From an uncultured Treponema sp. (GTDB taxonomy: Bacteria > Spirochaetota > Spirochaetia > Treponematales > Treponemataceae), in the NCBI GenBank assembly GCA_945833725.1, contig CAMAFU010000089.1, positions 1 through 7,239 on the forward strand: DNA of 7,239 nucleotides, read 5' to 3'. A program made the translations under genes and the position numbers. The stretch's first letter is position 1. Each line of letters begins with the position of its first letter. Shown here in pieces: positions 1-5,915 of the stretch. The notes under the pieces were generated by a model. That model was not told the origin of the DNA. It saw only the letters and a list, made by a program, of their open reading frames with translations, and ran no database searches.

Positions 1-33
1 CTATAAAAGCCGACAATACCTGTCAACAACACC

Positions 34-61
34 TTGATTTTTCATACAAAACAGTTATAAT
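34..61 (+). promoter_or_regulatory. Promoter of the first ATPase
   Basis: A TTGATT box (34-39) and a perfect TATAAT box (56-61) are separated by 16 bp. Transcription would start near 68, just inside the left arm of the inverted repeat that precedes the ATPase, so the mRNA would begin with that repeat. The call rests on sigma-70 consensus match only. Confidence 0.6.
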
Positions 62-64
62 AAT

Positions 65-119
65 TTTAACCGAAATGGATTTCGCCGAAATGTATTTCGG
101 TTAAATGTATTTAGATAAA
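65..119 (+). repeat. 15-nt tandem repeat leader within a 12-bp inverted repeat
   Basis: Three 15-nt units follow one another at 75-89, 90-104 and 105-119, each starting with ATG; adjacent units match at 11 and 12 of 15 positions. A degenerate fourth unit may lie at 60-74 (10 of 15). The first two units each contain a near-palindrome of the form CGAAATGKATTTCG (71-84 and 86-99). The whole is bracketed by perfect 12-bp arms, TTTAACCGAAAT (65-76) and ATTTCGGTTAAA (94-105). With the predicted transcript start near 68, most of the stem would form at the 5' end of the mRNA. It could equally be a tandem operator for a dimeric repressor. Confidence 0.75.
75..104 (+). CDS. Possible 9-residue leader peptide of the first ATPase
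   Basis: The repeat units encode a minimal open frame, MDFAEMYFG, ending in TAA (102-104). The next codon, ATG at 105, is in the same frame and opens the long frame of the ATPase, so stop and restart are back to back. No ribosome binding site precedes the ATG at 75, which would lie only about 7 nt from the predicted transcript start. This may be a by-product of the 15-nt (five-codon) repeats rather than a translated peptide. Confidence 0.2.
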   Translation: MDFAEMYFG

Positions 120-131
120 TTGAGGTTACTC

Positions 132-1520
132 ATGAAAGATGATTTTAAAGGAAGAACGACAGAACTTAGAATACTGGAAAATAAATTCAACAAAGACGGC
201 TTTGTTATGTCTATTCTCTACGGTCGCCGCAGAATCGGAAAGACAAGTCTCATAAACAAATTCATAAGCGGCCATAACTGCAAGTGCATATCCTTTACCG
301 CTGTTGAACGGGGAGAAGCAGAACTGCTTTCTATGCTTACAGAATCCGTACTCACCGCCGTTGCACCTGATTTGCTTGGAACAGTTAATTTTAATTCTTT
401 TGAAAAATTGTTTGATTTTATAGGCAAACAGGCAGAAAAAGAAAGAATAATCTTTTTTATAGATGAATATCCTTACCTTGCAAAACAGTGCCCTTATATC
501 CAGTCTGTTCTCCAAAAACAGATAGATACAAACTGGAAGAAAGGAAATATGTTTTTCATAATATGCGGCTCCCTTGTCAGTTTTATGAAAGACGAAGTTC
601 TCTCTGAATCCGCACCATTGCATGGACGAAGTGATTTGGAACTGAAACTTCGGCCGTTTAATTATCTTGAAACAGCAGAATTTCTTTCATCATATTCAAA
701 TGAAGAAAAAGCTATCTGTTACGGGCTTACAAATGGAGTTGCCAAATATATAGAACAGTTTGATACAAAACTTTCACTTGAAGAAAACATCATCAATCAG
801 TTTTATTCTATAGGCGGATATTTTTCTGATGAACAAATCAAAACTGTGATTACAAATGAAAGACAGAGTCCGGCATTGTACAATTCAATTATCTCAGCAG
901 TAGCAACAGGACACACAAAAAACAATGAGATTGCCAGTTGTGTTGGTTCAGATGACATCACTTATCCATTAAAAATTCTGACAAAAGCCGAAATATTGGA
1001 AAAACGAATGTCAAAAAAGCCATACTATGTTTTAAATGATTCAATGCTTGAATTCTATTTTCGTTATGTAAACAGAGCAACAAGCCTAATTAATGCGGAA
1101 AAAGGAAAACTTTATTTTCAATCAGAAGTAAAAGATCATATCCATGATTTTATGGGAAAAATTTTTGAAAAAATGGCAAAAGAATATCTGATGCTCCACG
1201 CAGGAACAGAAGATTTTCCACTGCTTACAGAAGTAACCGATTATCAGGCTGTCGTAATCGATGAAGATAAAAATCAAAAGCAGATAGAAATAGATGTAAT
1301 TGGAAAAAACGCAAAAAAAATTCTTCTTGTGGGAGAATGTAAATTCAAAAAATCGCAGTTTGATAAACCAGAATATGAAAAACTCATGGATAAAATAAAA
1401 TATCTGCCTGCAACAAATCCACTCATCTGCATTTTTTCACTCGCCGGCTTTACAGATTATGTAAAAGCAAATGCAAAAAACTGCAAATTGATTGAAATTG
1501 ATGATATGTATGAAAAATAA
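132..1520 (+). CDS. ATPase_2/DUF234-type ATP-binding protein (first copy)
   Basis: A 462-residue P-loop ATPase of the archaeal-type ATPase_2 family with a C-terminal DUF234 nuclease-like domain. Residues are numbered from the ATG at 132. Walker A is GRRRIGKT (31-38). Walker B is IIFFIDEY, with D111-E112. A sensor-like strand reads FIICGS. A predicted winged-helix region follows at about 235-300. Toward the C-terminus are a FEKMAKEY helix, EIDVIG (D388) and ECK (E402, K404), which fit a PD-(D/E)XK nuclease core. The open frame begins at ATG 105, but I prefer 132. GAGG at 122-125 lies 6 nt upstream, and the resulting start, MKDDFKGRTTEL, lines up with the start of the paralogue at 1589-2914. 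Family function is poorly known; such genes are often accessory and multicopy. A soluble protein with ATPase and possibly DNA-cleaving activity is inferred. Confidence 0.9.
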   Translation: MKDDFKGRTTELRILENKFNKDGFVMSILYGRRRIGKTSLINKFISGHNCKCISFTAVERGEAELLSMLTESVLTAVAPDLLGTVNFNSFEKLFDFIGKQAEKERIIFFIDEYPYLAKQCPYIQSVLQKQIDTNWKKGNMFFIICGSLVSFMKDEVLSESAPLHGRSDLELKLRPFNYLETAEFLSSYSNEEKAICYGLTNGVAKYIEQFDTKLSLEENIINQFYSIGGYFSDEQIKTVITNERQSPALYNSIISAVATGHTKNNEIASCVGSDDITYPLKILTKAEILEKRMSKKPYYVLNDSMLEFYFRYVNRATSLINAEKGKLYFQSEVKDHIHDFMGKIFEKMAKEYLMLHAGTEDFPLLTEVTDYQAVVIDEDKNQKQIEIDVIGKNAKKILLVGECKFKKSQFDKPEYEKLMDKIKYLPATNPLICIFSLAGFTDYVKANAKNCKLIEIDDMYEK

Positions 1521-1540
1521 GGGGACAGACCTTAATTTTA
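1521..1540. repeat. GGGGACAGACC motif, possible REP-type element
   Basis: Directly after the TAA of the first ATPase stands GGGGACAGACCTTAATTTTA; the other strand reads TTAAGGTCTGTCCCC. From memory, this motif recurs in intergenic DNA of many unrelated bacteria near IS200-like REP-associated tyrosine transposases. No transposase is present here, so this would be an isolated remnant. No strong hairpin with a T-run is visible, so I do not call it a terminator. Confidence 0.35.
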
Positions 1541-1570
1541 TTTACAGCGATTATACAGTTGATAACTCAT
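1538..1570 (-). pseudogene. 10-codon ORF with strong RBS, possible truncated gene start
   Basis: On the minus strand, 18 nt past the stop of the second ATPase, an ATG (1570-1568) opens a frame encoding MSYQLYNRCK and ends in TAA at 1538-1540. GGAGG (1582-1578) lies 7 nt upstream, a better ribosome binding site than that of the ATPase itself. The frame ends where the TTAAGGTCTGTCCCC motif begins. This suggests that a second gene of the operon was cut off, but chance is possible at this length. Confidence 0.15.
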
Positions 1571-1588
1571 ACCACCGCCTCCATTTTT

Positions 1589-2914
1589 CTACATATCTTC
1601 CATACTCAAACCAAATGTTTTAACTGAATACCCTGCAATCTCAGACTGAATAGCGTTTTTAAAGTTGTTCACTTTTTCATCCAGTTTTGAAAGATTTATT
1701 TTGCCAGCCTGGCGTTTTACTTCGTAAATATAACAGGTCTTTTCAAAATCATTGACTGCTATCACATCAATTTCATTTTCACCTTTACGGTCCCACCATC
1801 CACCAATTCTTGTAAGCTCGTTTTCTTCATTTATCTTATTTTTAAAATACAGCTCTAAAGTTTTTCCGGTAAAAGTTTCATAATCCCGTAAGATGACAGA
1901 TTTCAATAAATCATACTGACCAAGTTCTATAAGATTCTGATTTGCATAAATAAATCGGAAATAAAAACGCAGATAGCTGTCTGTAATCTGCCAGCGTGCA
2001 TTACGGCTTTCGCTTTTTGAATACAATGGACGAATAGGTTTTATAACATCATAAACCTTATCAAGATTGGCAAGGTATGCACCTGTATTTTTTTGAATCA
2101 CTGAATCGATTTCACTCTGCGCCGTCATCCCTCTGGAAATCAATGAAAGAATTGAAAAATAAATTCCGTAATCTTTTCCCATCTCACTAACAAGAACATC
2201 CTTACCATCAATAAGAAACGGAGAAGTTATTCCTGCAGCATATTCAATCATTTTTTTCTTTGTAGTACTGCCGGAATCCATAAGAAGAGAAATATACTTT
2301 GCCACTCCACCGCTCAGCATATAAAGGCAAAGCAAATCTTCGTTTGTATAATTTTTGTTATAGTCACCTAAAATCTCTTTGCAGACAGAAGGTGAAAATG
2401 GAGTTAAATTGATTCTTCCTGTAGCACGGCCAAAAAGAGGTTCCTTATCATCTTCAAAAATCTTTTTCATCATAGAATAAACAGAACCGCAGACAATAAG
2501 GTTTATTTTGGATTCTCCCTTGTTGCTGTCCCATATATTCTGCATCTGACTGAAAAAAGATGGATTTATTGTCTGTAAATCCTGAAATTCATCAATAACA
2601 AGAATAAAATGTTCCTGCTTTGAATACTGCATAATCTGTTCAAAAAGTTCAGAAAGCAAAGTAATTTTTCCAAAGATTTTAAGACCAATATCTTCTTCCA
2701 GATTTTTCTGCCACTGTTCGCAAAGAAGAGATTCAGAACTGCGGCTAGTAAACAGGTAACAGCTCTTTTTGTTTTCAATATATTTCTTTAAAAGTTCAGT
2801 CTTTCCGATTCTGCGCCTGCCTGTAATTACTGTAAAATTAGCAGAAATCAAAGAGTTTTTTTCTATCTGTTCTAAAGCATTGAGTTCATTCTTGCGGTCA
2901 TAAAACTTCTTCAT
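1589..2914 (-). CDS. ATPase_2/DUF234-type ATP-binding protein (second copy)
   Basis: A 441-residue paralogue of the first ATPase, in opposite orientation, with stop codons 68 bp apart. Walker A is GRRRIGKT (32-39). Walker B is FILVIDEF (D108-E109). The sensor-like strand is INLIVCGS (137-144), followed by GGVAKYISLL near 202. A winged-helix region is expected at about 245-300. The nuclease-like C-terminal domain shows LELYF (E354), NEIDVIAV (D383) and YEVKR (E398, K400), all the positions expected of a PD-(D/E)XK fold. The start, MKKFYDRKNEL, is typical of the family. The only Shine-Dalgarno-like GGAG lies 11 nt upstream, which is far, and the ATG overlaps the TGA of a small repeat-encoded frame as ATGA, so translation may depend on coupling. 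Function unknown; ATP hydrolysis and nucleic-acid cleavage are inferred from motifs. Confidence 0.9.
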   Translation of the reverse strand: MKKFYDRKNELNALEQIEKNSLISANFTVITGRRRIGKTELLKKYIENKKSCYLFTSRSSESLLCEQWQKNLEEDIGLKIFGKITLLSELFEQIMQYSKQEHFILVIDEFQDLQTINPSFFSQMQNIWDSNKGESKINLIVCGSVYSMMKKIFEDDKEPLFGRATGRINLTPFSPSVCKEILGDYNKNYTNEDLLCLYMLSGGVAKYISLLMDSGSTTKKKMIEYAAGITSPFLIDGKDVLVSEMGKDYGIYFSILSLISRGMTAQSEIDSVIQKNTGAYLANLDKVYDVIKPIRPLYSKSESRNARWQITDSYLRFYFRFIYANQNLIELGQYDLLKSVILRDYETFTGKTLELYFKNKINEENELTRIGGWWDRKGENEIDVIAVNDFEKTCYIYEVKRQAGKINLSKLDEKVNNFKNAIQSEIAGYSVKTFGLSMEDM

Positions 2915-2961
2915 ATTATTTTAATCTCCGTTATTTTAATCTCCATTATCTTAATCGCCAT
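2911..2961 (-). CDS. Possible 16-residue repeat leader peptide of the second ATPase
   Basis: The 15-nt repeats keep one frame open from ATG (2961-2959), encoding MAIKIMEIKITEIKII: three five-residue units and one extra isoleucine. It ends in TGA at 2913-2911, which overlaps the ATPase start as ATGA, the classic layout for translational coupling. The first ATG falls at the predicted transcript start, so it would be read leaderless. The in-frame ATG at 2946 is an alternative but has no clear ribosome binding site. No homology is claimed. Confidence 0.25.
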   Translation of the reverse strand: MAIKIMEIKITEIKII

Positions 2962-2970
2962 TAAAATAAT
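2915..2970 (-). repeat. 15-nt tandem repeat leader within an 11-bp inverted repeat
   Basis: Reading the minus strand, three 15-nt units sit end to end: ATGGCGATTAAGATA (2961-2947), ATGGAGATTAAAATA (2946-2932) and ACGGAGATTAAAATA (2931-2917). The last two match at 14 of 15 positions. Perfect 11-bp arms, ATTATTTTAAT (2970-2960) and ATTAAAATAAT (2925-2915), enclose the array; the outer arm overlaps the -10 box and the inner arm touches the start codon. Two units carry GGAG and the first has GGCG, so a weak ribosome binding site recurs every 15 nt. Confidence 0.8.
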
Positions 2971-2994
2971 ACACCCCAACAAACATTTTTTCAA
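2966..2994 (-). promoter_or_regulatory. Promoter of the second ATPase
   Basis: On the minus strand, TTGAAA (2994-2989) and TATTAT (2971-2966) are separated by 17 bp; each differs from consensus at one position. The transcript would start near 2959, at the beginning of the 15-nt repeats, leaving a leader of about 45 nt made almost only of repeat. Confidence 0.6.
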
Positions 2995-3023
2995 CCGAAA
3001 AGCAAAAACATTTTCCCTTCCAC

Positions 3024-3036
3024 GGGTGGCTTTTTG
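3024..3036 (+). repeat. GGGTGGCTTTTTG, upstream copy flanking the VWA gene
   Basis: This 13-mer recurs with one change as GGGCGGCTTTTTG at 4350-4362, just past the VWA gene. The two copies have the same orientation and bracket that gene. A perfect 8-bp inverted repeat, AGCAAAAA (3001-3008) and TTTTTGCT (3031-3038), overlaps this copy. They may be the edges of a scattered intergenic repeat. Confidence 0.3.
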
Positions 3037-3063
3037 CTCACCTTGCACAGAATGTTTTTTATG

Positions 3064-3092
3064 TAGGCAAGAAAACAAAATGTGTCGATAAT
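3064..3092 (+). promoter_or_regulatory. Possible leaderless promoter of the VWA gene
   Basis: GATAAT (3087-3092, five of six consensus positions) ends only 5 nt before the ATG at 3098. A weak -35 candidate, TAGGCA (3064-3069), lies 17 bp upstream of it. Initiation would then fall on or next to the start codon. This fits the absence of any Shine-Dalgarno before this gene. A weaker alternative is TTGCTC (3034-3039) with TTTTAT (3057-3062), also 17 bp apart. Confidence 0.3.
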
Positions 3093-3097
3093 GTGGT

Positions 3098-4336
3098 ATG
3101 AAAAAGCGGATTATATTTATAGTTTTTGCATTGGCAGCTCAGCTTTGTTTTTCCGAAGATTTACTCATAAAACCGGAAGACCTTCGTCTTGTTTTTGAAG
3201 AAGGTAAAAAAATCAGCGACCAATCCGGCTATCACCTTTTTATACGGAAAAAAAATGGAATCGAATCCGTAATGCTTACAGAAACAACAAAAGACCTGAA
3301 CGGAAACAGCGACAACTATGCTTACAGGGCTTTAGAATACAATCCCATCAACGGAGACGAAAAAAGACTTCTAAACGGTAAATTTCTGGAGTCAAAATAT
3401 TCCCTCTACTCCCTTATCGACTCCACCCCGGAACAAGACGAGTTTTTTGGTCAAGCCTTTCATATTTACATTCCCGCAGAAATTGCCTACGGCTATGAAT
3501 GGAGCAGAAACGGCACTGTAAAAATTAACAAAGGAACCTTTATAAACATCCGCGCCTTTGAAAAAAAATACGGCGATTATTCAGGAAATTTTTTAGACAA
3601 TCCCTTTATGTTCGACCTTGGTACTCCCATAAAAAAACAAAAAACCGAACCGCCCCTTGAACAAAAAAATGAACCGCTTCCCGAAATAAAAGAACCGATT
3701 TTTTTAACAGACGATTATAATCCAGCCGCCGCCGCATCCTTTATGGAAATAGCCGCTTCCAACGACGGACTTCTGCAATACTCCAAAGGCCCCGAAACCC
3801 TTCTCGACGACATAAAAAAAATTCTCGAAAACATTACGCCAAAAGAAAAAGTTGATGTGGTGTTTGCCATAGATTCAACAGGCTCAATGAAAGACGACAT
3901 TCAAAAACTGCGGGAAGAATGGGAACCAAAACTTTCTGCAACCCTGTCATCTTTTAAAAATATACGAATCGGCCTGCTCCTTTACAGAGATTACTGCGAT
4001 ACCTACAAATTGATGGGACTTCCCGTAAAAAAATTTGAATTTACAGACAGCATAGAAAAATTCATAAAATACCTTAACAGCTTTAAAATTTACGGCAGCG
4101 AAGGAGGCGATCTTCCCGAAGCCGTTTACGAAGCCCTGTACGCAAGCCTTACATTCTACAACTGGCGGAAAGACGCCACAAAAAAAATAATACTCATCGG
4201 AGATGCAGAACCCCACCCGGAACCCAAAGGAACGGGAAAATACACAAAAGGCCTTGTAACAAAAACCTCAAAAGAAAAAAACATCACCATCGATGCCATA
4301 ATACTGCCCGACGACAAAACCCGCCGCGGAAGATAG
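3098..4336 (+). CDS. Exported von Willebrand factor A domain protein
   Basis: A 412-residue protein with a signal peptide (residues 1-19, MKKR then a hydrophobic stretch ending LCFS). The Cys at 17 does not sit in a good lipobox, so release into the periplasm by signal peptidase I is the simpler reading. Residues 20-175 are an unassigned N-terminal region. A Lys/Pro/Glu-rich linker (about 176-200) separates it from the VWA domain (about 251-405). The metal-site (MIDAS) motif is DSTGS (259-263), with GGDLPEA (336-342) and GDAEP (369 on) supplying the usual further loops. A metal-dependent protein- or surface-binding role is inferred; the partner is unknown. The start is the first possible one: an in-frame TAA stands at 3089-3091. 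The protein ends soon after the last VWA strand (IDAIILP), so the closing helix seems short or missing. The gene stands alone, followed by the GC-rich island. Confidence 0.85.
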   Translation: MKKRIIFIVFALAAQLCFSEDLLIKPEDLRLVFEEGKKISDQSGYHLFIRKKNGIESVMLTETTKDLNGNSDNYAYRALEYNPINGDEKRLLNGKFLESKYSLYSLIDSTPEQDEFFGQAFHIYIPAEIAYGYEWSRNGTVKINKGTFINIRAFEKKYGDYSGNFLDNPFMFDLGTPIKKQKTEPPLEQKNEPLPEIKEPIFLTDDYNPAAAASFMEIAASNDGLLQYSKGPETLLDDIKKILENITPKEKVDVVFAIDSTGSMKDDIQKLREEWEPKLSATLSSFKNIRIGLLLYRDYCDTYKLMGLPVKKFEFTDSIEKFIKYLNSFKIYGSEGGDLPEAVYEALYASLTFYNWRKDATKKIILIGDAEPHPEPKGTGKYTKGLVTKTSKEKNITIDAIILPDDKTRRGR

Positions 4337-4349
4337 TTTATAAATTTAT

Positions 4350-4500
4350 GGGCGGCTTTTTGGCCTGTTCGCAAAGCTCACAGCCCAAAAATCAGGCTAT
4401 CCGCACTTCCGCTGCCGCTCCATTCGGCCAAGCCGAACGCCTTCGGCGGTGCTCCTATCCTTGCCGCAAGTTTCGCCCCCCTATCCTTGCCGCAACCGCA
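4350..4500. repeat. GC-rich intergenic island with palindromes and direct repeats
   Basis: The spacer between the converging VWA and ychF genes is far richer in G+C than its surroundings. It holds a hairpin of TTTTTGGCCTG (4357-4367) with CAGCCCAAAAA (4381-4391), 10 of 11 paired. TTCGGC-CAA-GCCGAA (4423-4437) follows, overlapped by two further folds, CCGAA-CGCC-TTCGG (4433-4446) and CGCC-TTC-GGCG (4438-4448), which cannot all form together. A perfect 16-bp direct repeat, CCTATCCTTGCCGCAA, lies at 4454-4469 and 4480-4495. The look is that of a dispersed genomic repeat; one hairpin may also help end transcription from either side. No coding frame is convincing. Confidence 0.6.
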
Positions 4501-4504
4501 GGAA

Positions 4505-5635
4505 CTACACATTAAATTTAAAGAACATGCAGTCTCCGTCCTGAACGATGTAGTCTTTTCCTTCCTGTCGGTATTTTCCGGCTGCTTTTATTTCTGCTTC
4601 GGAGCCATATTTTTTTAAGTCTTCCACAGAGTAAACTTCTGCCTTTATAAATCCTTTTTCAAAATCTGTATGAATTACGCCGGCTGCCTGCGGTGCTTTA
4701 TCGCCGTTGTGAATTGTCCACGCCCTGCATTCATCCGGTCCGCCTGTAAAAAAGGTTCTTAAACCCATAAGATGGTAAGCAGCCCTTGCAAGAACTGTAA
4801 GACCAGATTCTTTAAGACCAACGCTATCCATAAATTCTTTTCTGTCTTCGGCAGTTTCAATATCTACCAAATCGCTTTCAAATTTGCCGCAAATAACAAC
4901 AACTTCGCTCTTTTCTTCCTGAGCAATTTTTTTAACGGCTTCAACATATTTGTTTGTGCCTTCGGCAATTGTGTCTTCATCAATATTGCAGACAAAAAGC
5001 TGAGGTTTAACTGTTAAAAGATGAAGGTCGTAAATTCCAGCCATTTCTTCTTCCGTAAGCTCAGCCTGCCGGGCACATTTTCCGTCCCTTAACAGAGGAA
5101 GAATTTTATCTACGGCACTTCTATAACCTGCAAATTTTTTTTCTTCAGCTTTGCCTAAAGCCCTTATCTGCCGGGTAACTTTGTCTTCCCGTTTTGTAAT
5201 TGTATCAATATCAGCCTGACACAACTCGTAGTTTATGGTAAGAATGTCACTTTCTGGATCAATAGGAGCATCTGTTTTTGCATCGTCCCGCACATGCTGA
5301 ATATCTGGATTATCAAAACAGCGCACAACATGGGCAATAACAGAAGTTTCACGAATATTTGCAAGGAATTGATTTCCCAATCCTTCTCCATTGGAAGCTC
5401 CTTTTATTAAACCTGCAATATCAACAAAATCTACTGTTGCAGGAATTTTTTTCTTTGGCTGAAAAACACCGGCCATAAAATCAAGACGCTCATCTGGAAG
5501 TTCCACAATTCCATGATTAGGTTCAATAGTACAGAAAGGATAATTTGCCGCTTCAGCAGGCGCACGGGTTAAAGCCGAAAAAATAGTAGACTTGCCGACA
5601 TTAGGAAGCCCTACAATACCGCAGGTTAATTTCAT
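4505..5635 (-). CDS. ychF: YchF/OLA1 family ribosome-associated ATPase
   Basis: A 376-residue protein of the Obg-like YchF family, slightly longer than the common 360-odd residues. The P-loop is GLPNVGKST (9-17). Switch II reads DIAGLIKGAS (72-81), with a Leu where Ras-like enzymes carry the catalytic Gln, as expected for this family. The base-recognition motif is NIDE (217-220), the NxxE form that favours ATP over GTP. A predicted coiled coil covers about 135-200, and a C-terminal TGS domain (about 285-376) ends in DYIVQDGDCMFFKFNV. The family binds the 70S ribosome and has been tied to oxidative-stress control in bacteria. The start MKLTCGIVGLPN is standard; the only ribosome binding site is a weak TGGAA about 9 nt upstream. 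It converges with the VWA gene across the GC-rich island. All key residues are present, so it should be functional. Confidence 0.97.
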   Translation of the reverse strand: MKLTCGIVGLPNVGKSTIFSALTRAPAEAANYPFCTIEPNHGIVELPDERLDFMAGVFQPKKKIPATVDFVDIAGLIKGASNGEGLGNQFLANIRETSVIAHVVRCFDNPDIQHVRDDAKTDAPIDPESDILTINYELCQADIDTITKREDKVTRQIRALGKAEEKKFAGYRSAVDKILPLLRDGKCARQAELTEEEMAGIYDLHLLTVKPQLFVCNIDEDTIAEGTNKYVEAVKKIAQEEKSEVVVICGKFESDLVDIETAEDRKEFMDSVGLKESGLTVLARAAYHLMGLRTFFTGGPDECRAWTIHNGDKAPQAAGVIHTDFEKGFIKAEVYSVEDLKKYGSEAEIKAAGKYRQEGKDYIVQDGDCMFFKFNV

Positions 5636-5680
5636 TTTATAATTCCATAAAAACTTATATAGGGCAATAAATTAAAGCCT

Positions 5681-5848
5681 GTGAAATACAACGCAGAGCA
5701 CAGACTTAAGGGAATAACCTTTAAAACCGGAACTGTACAAAATAAGCAGAATGCTGAAGTTATAAACCTCACAAAGCAATTTGCCGTAAAAACTATTGAA
5801 CACTCCGTTTTAAATTTTTACTCCGCCCAAAACAGAACTTTATTTTAG
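5681..5848 (+). CDS. Possible 55-residue hypothetical protein (GTG start)
   Basis: An open frame of 56 codons runs from GTG (5681) to TAG (5846-5848), divergent from ychF with 45 bp between the starts. The product begins MKYNAEHRLKGITFK and ends NFYSAQNRTLF; it is polar, with mixed charges and no membrane segment, and looks protein-like. I do not recognise it. There is no good ribosome binding site: AGGG at 5661-5664 is 16 nt away. An in-frame TAG at 5660-5662 limits extension upstream. It may be a real small gene or the tail of a decayed one. Just past it, AACAGAACTT (5831-5840) can pair with AAGTT and CTGTT (5849-5861). Confidence 0.35.
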   Translation: MKYNAEHRLKGITFKTGTVQNKQNAEVINLTKQFAVKTIEHSVLNFYSAQNRTLF

Positions 5849-5872
5849 AAGTTTTCCTGTTCAATATCAACT

Positions 5873-5878
5873 GGAGGA
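5873..5878 (+). promoter_or_regulatory. Orphan Shine-Dalgarno GGAGGA
   Basis: GGAGGA stands where a gene should start, but the only start-like codon within range, TTG at 5884, is followed at once by TAA. The next ATG (5906) is 27 nt away. It is probably the trace of a lost gene start, or chance. Confidence 0.2.
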
Positions 5879-5915
5879 ATTTTTTGTAATTTTTTCTTAA
5901 AAAAAATGCAGGTTT

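Noticed and set aside
126..623. Minus-strand ORF of 165 codons inside the first ATPase
   Set aside because: It lies antisense to a gene with clear motifs, has a low-complexity Phe/Cys/Lys-rich product and is a shadow frame.
2915..2970. CRISPR-like array
   Set aside because: The 15-nt units are contiguous with no spacers, and no cas gene is near.
2989..3000. AACCGAAA near the second ATPase promoter as a copy of the first ATPase palindrome
   Set aside because: Only one 8-bp half-site matches, with no second arm; chance is likely in this composition.
3947..4374. Minus-strand ORFs antisense to the VWA gene
   Set aside because: They are shadows of the VWA coding frame, with no RBS or recognisable domain.
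4350..4500. Integron attC site or tRNA-like structure
   Set aside because: Palindromes are short and overlapping; no attC core sites, no cloverleaf and no integrase are visible.
4772..5017. 81-codon plus-strand ORF inside ychF
   Set aside because: It is antisense to the conserved YchF frame and its Phe/Asn-rich product is typical of a shadow.
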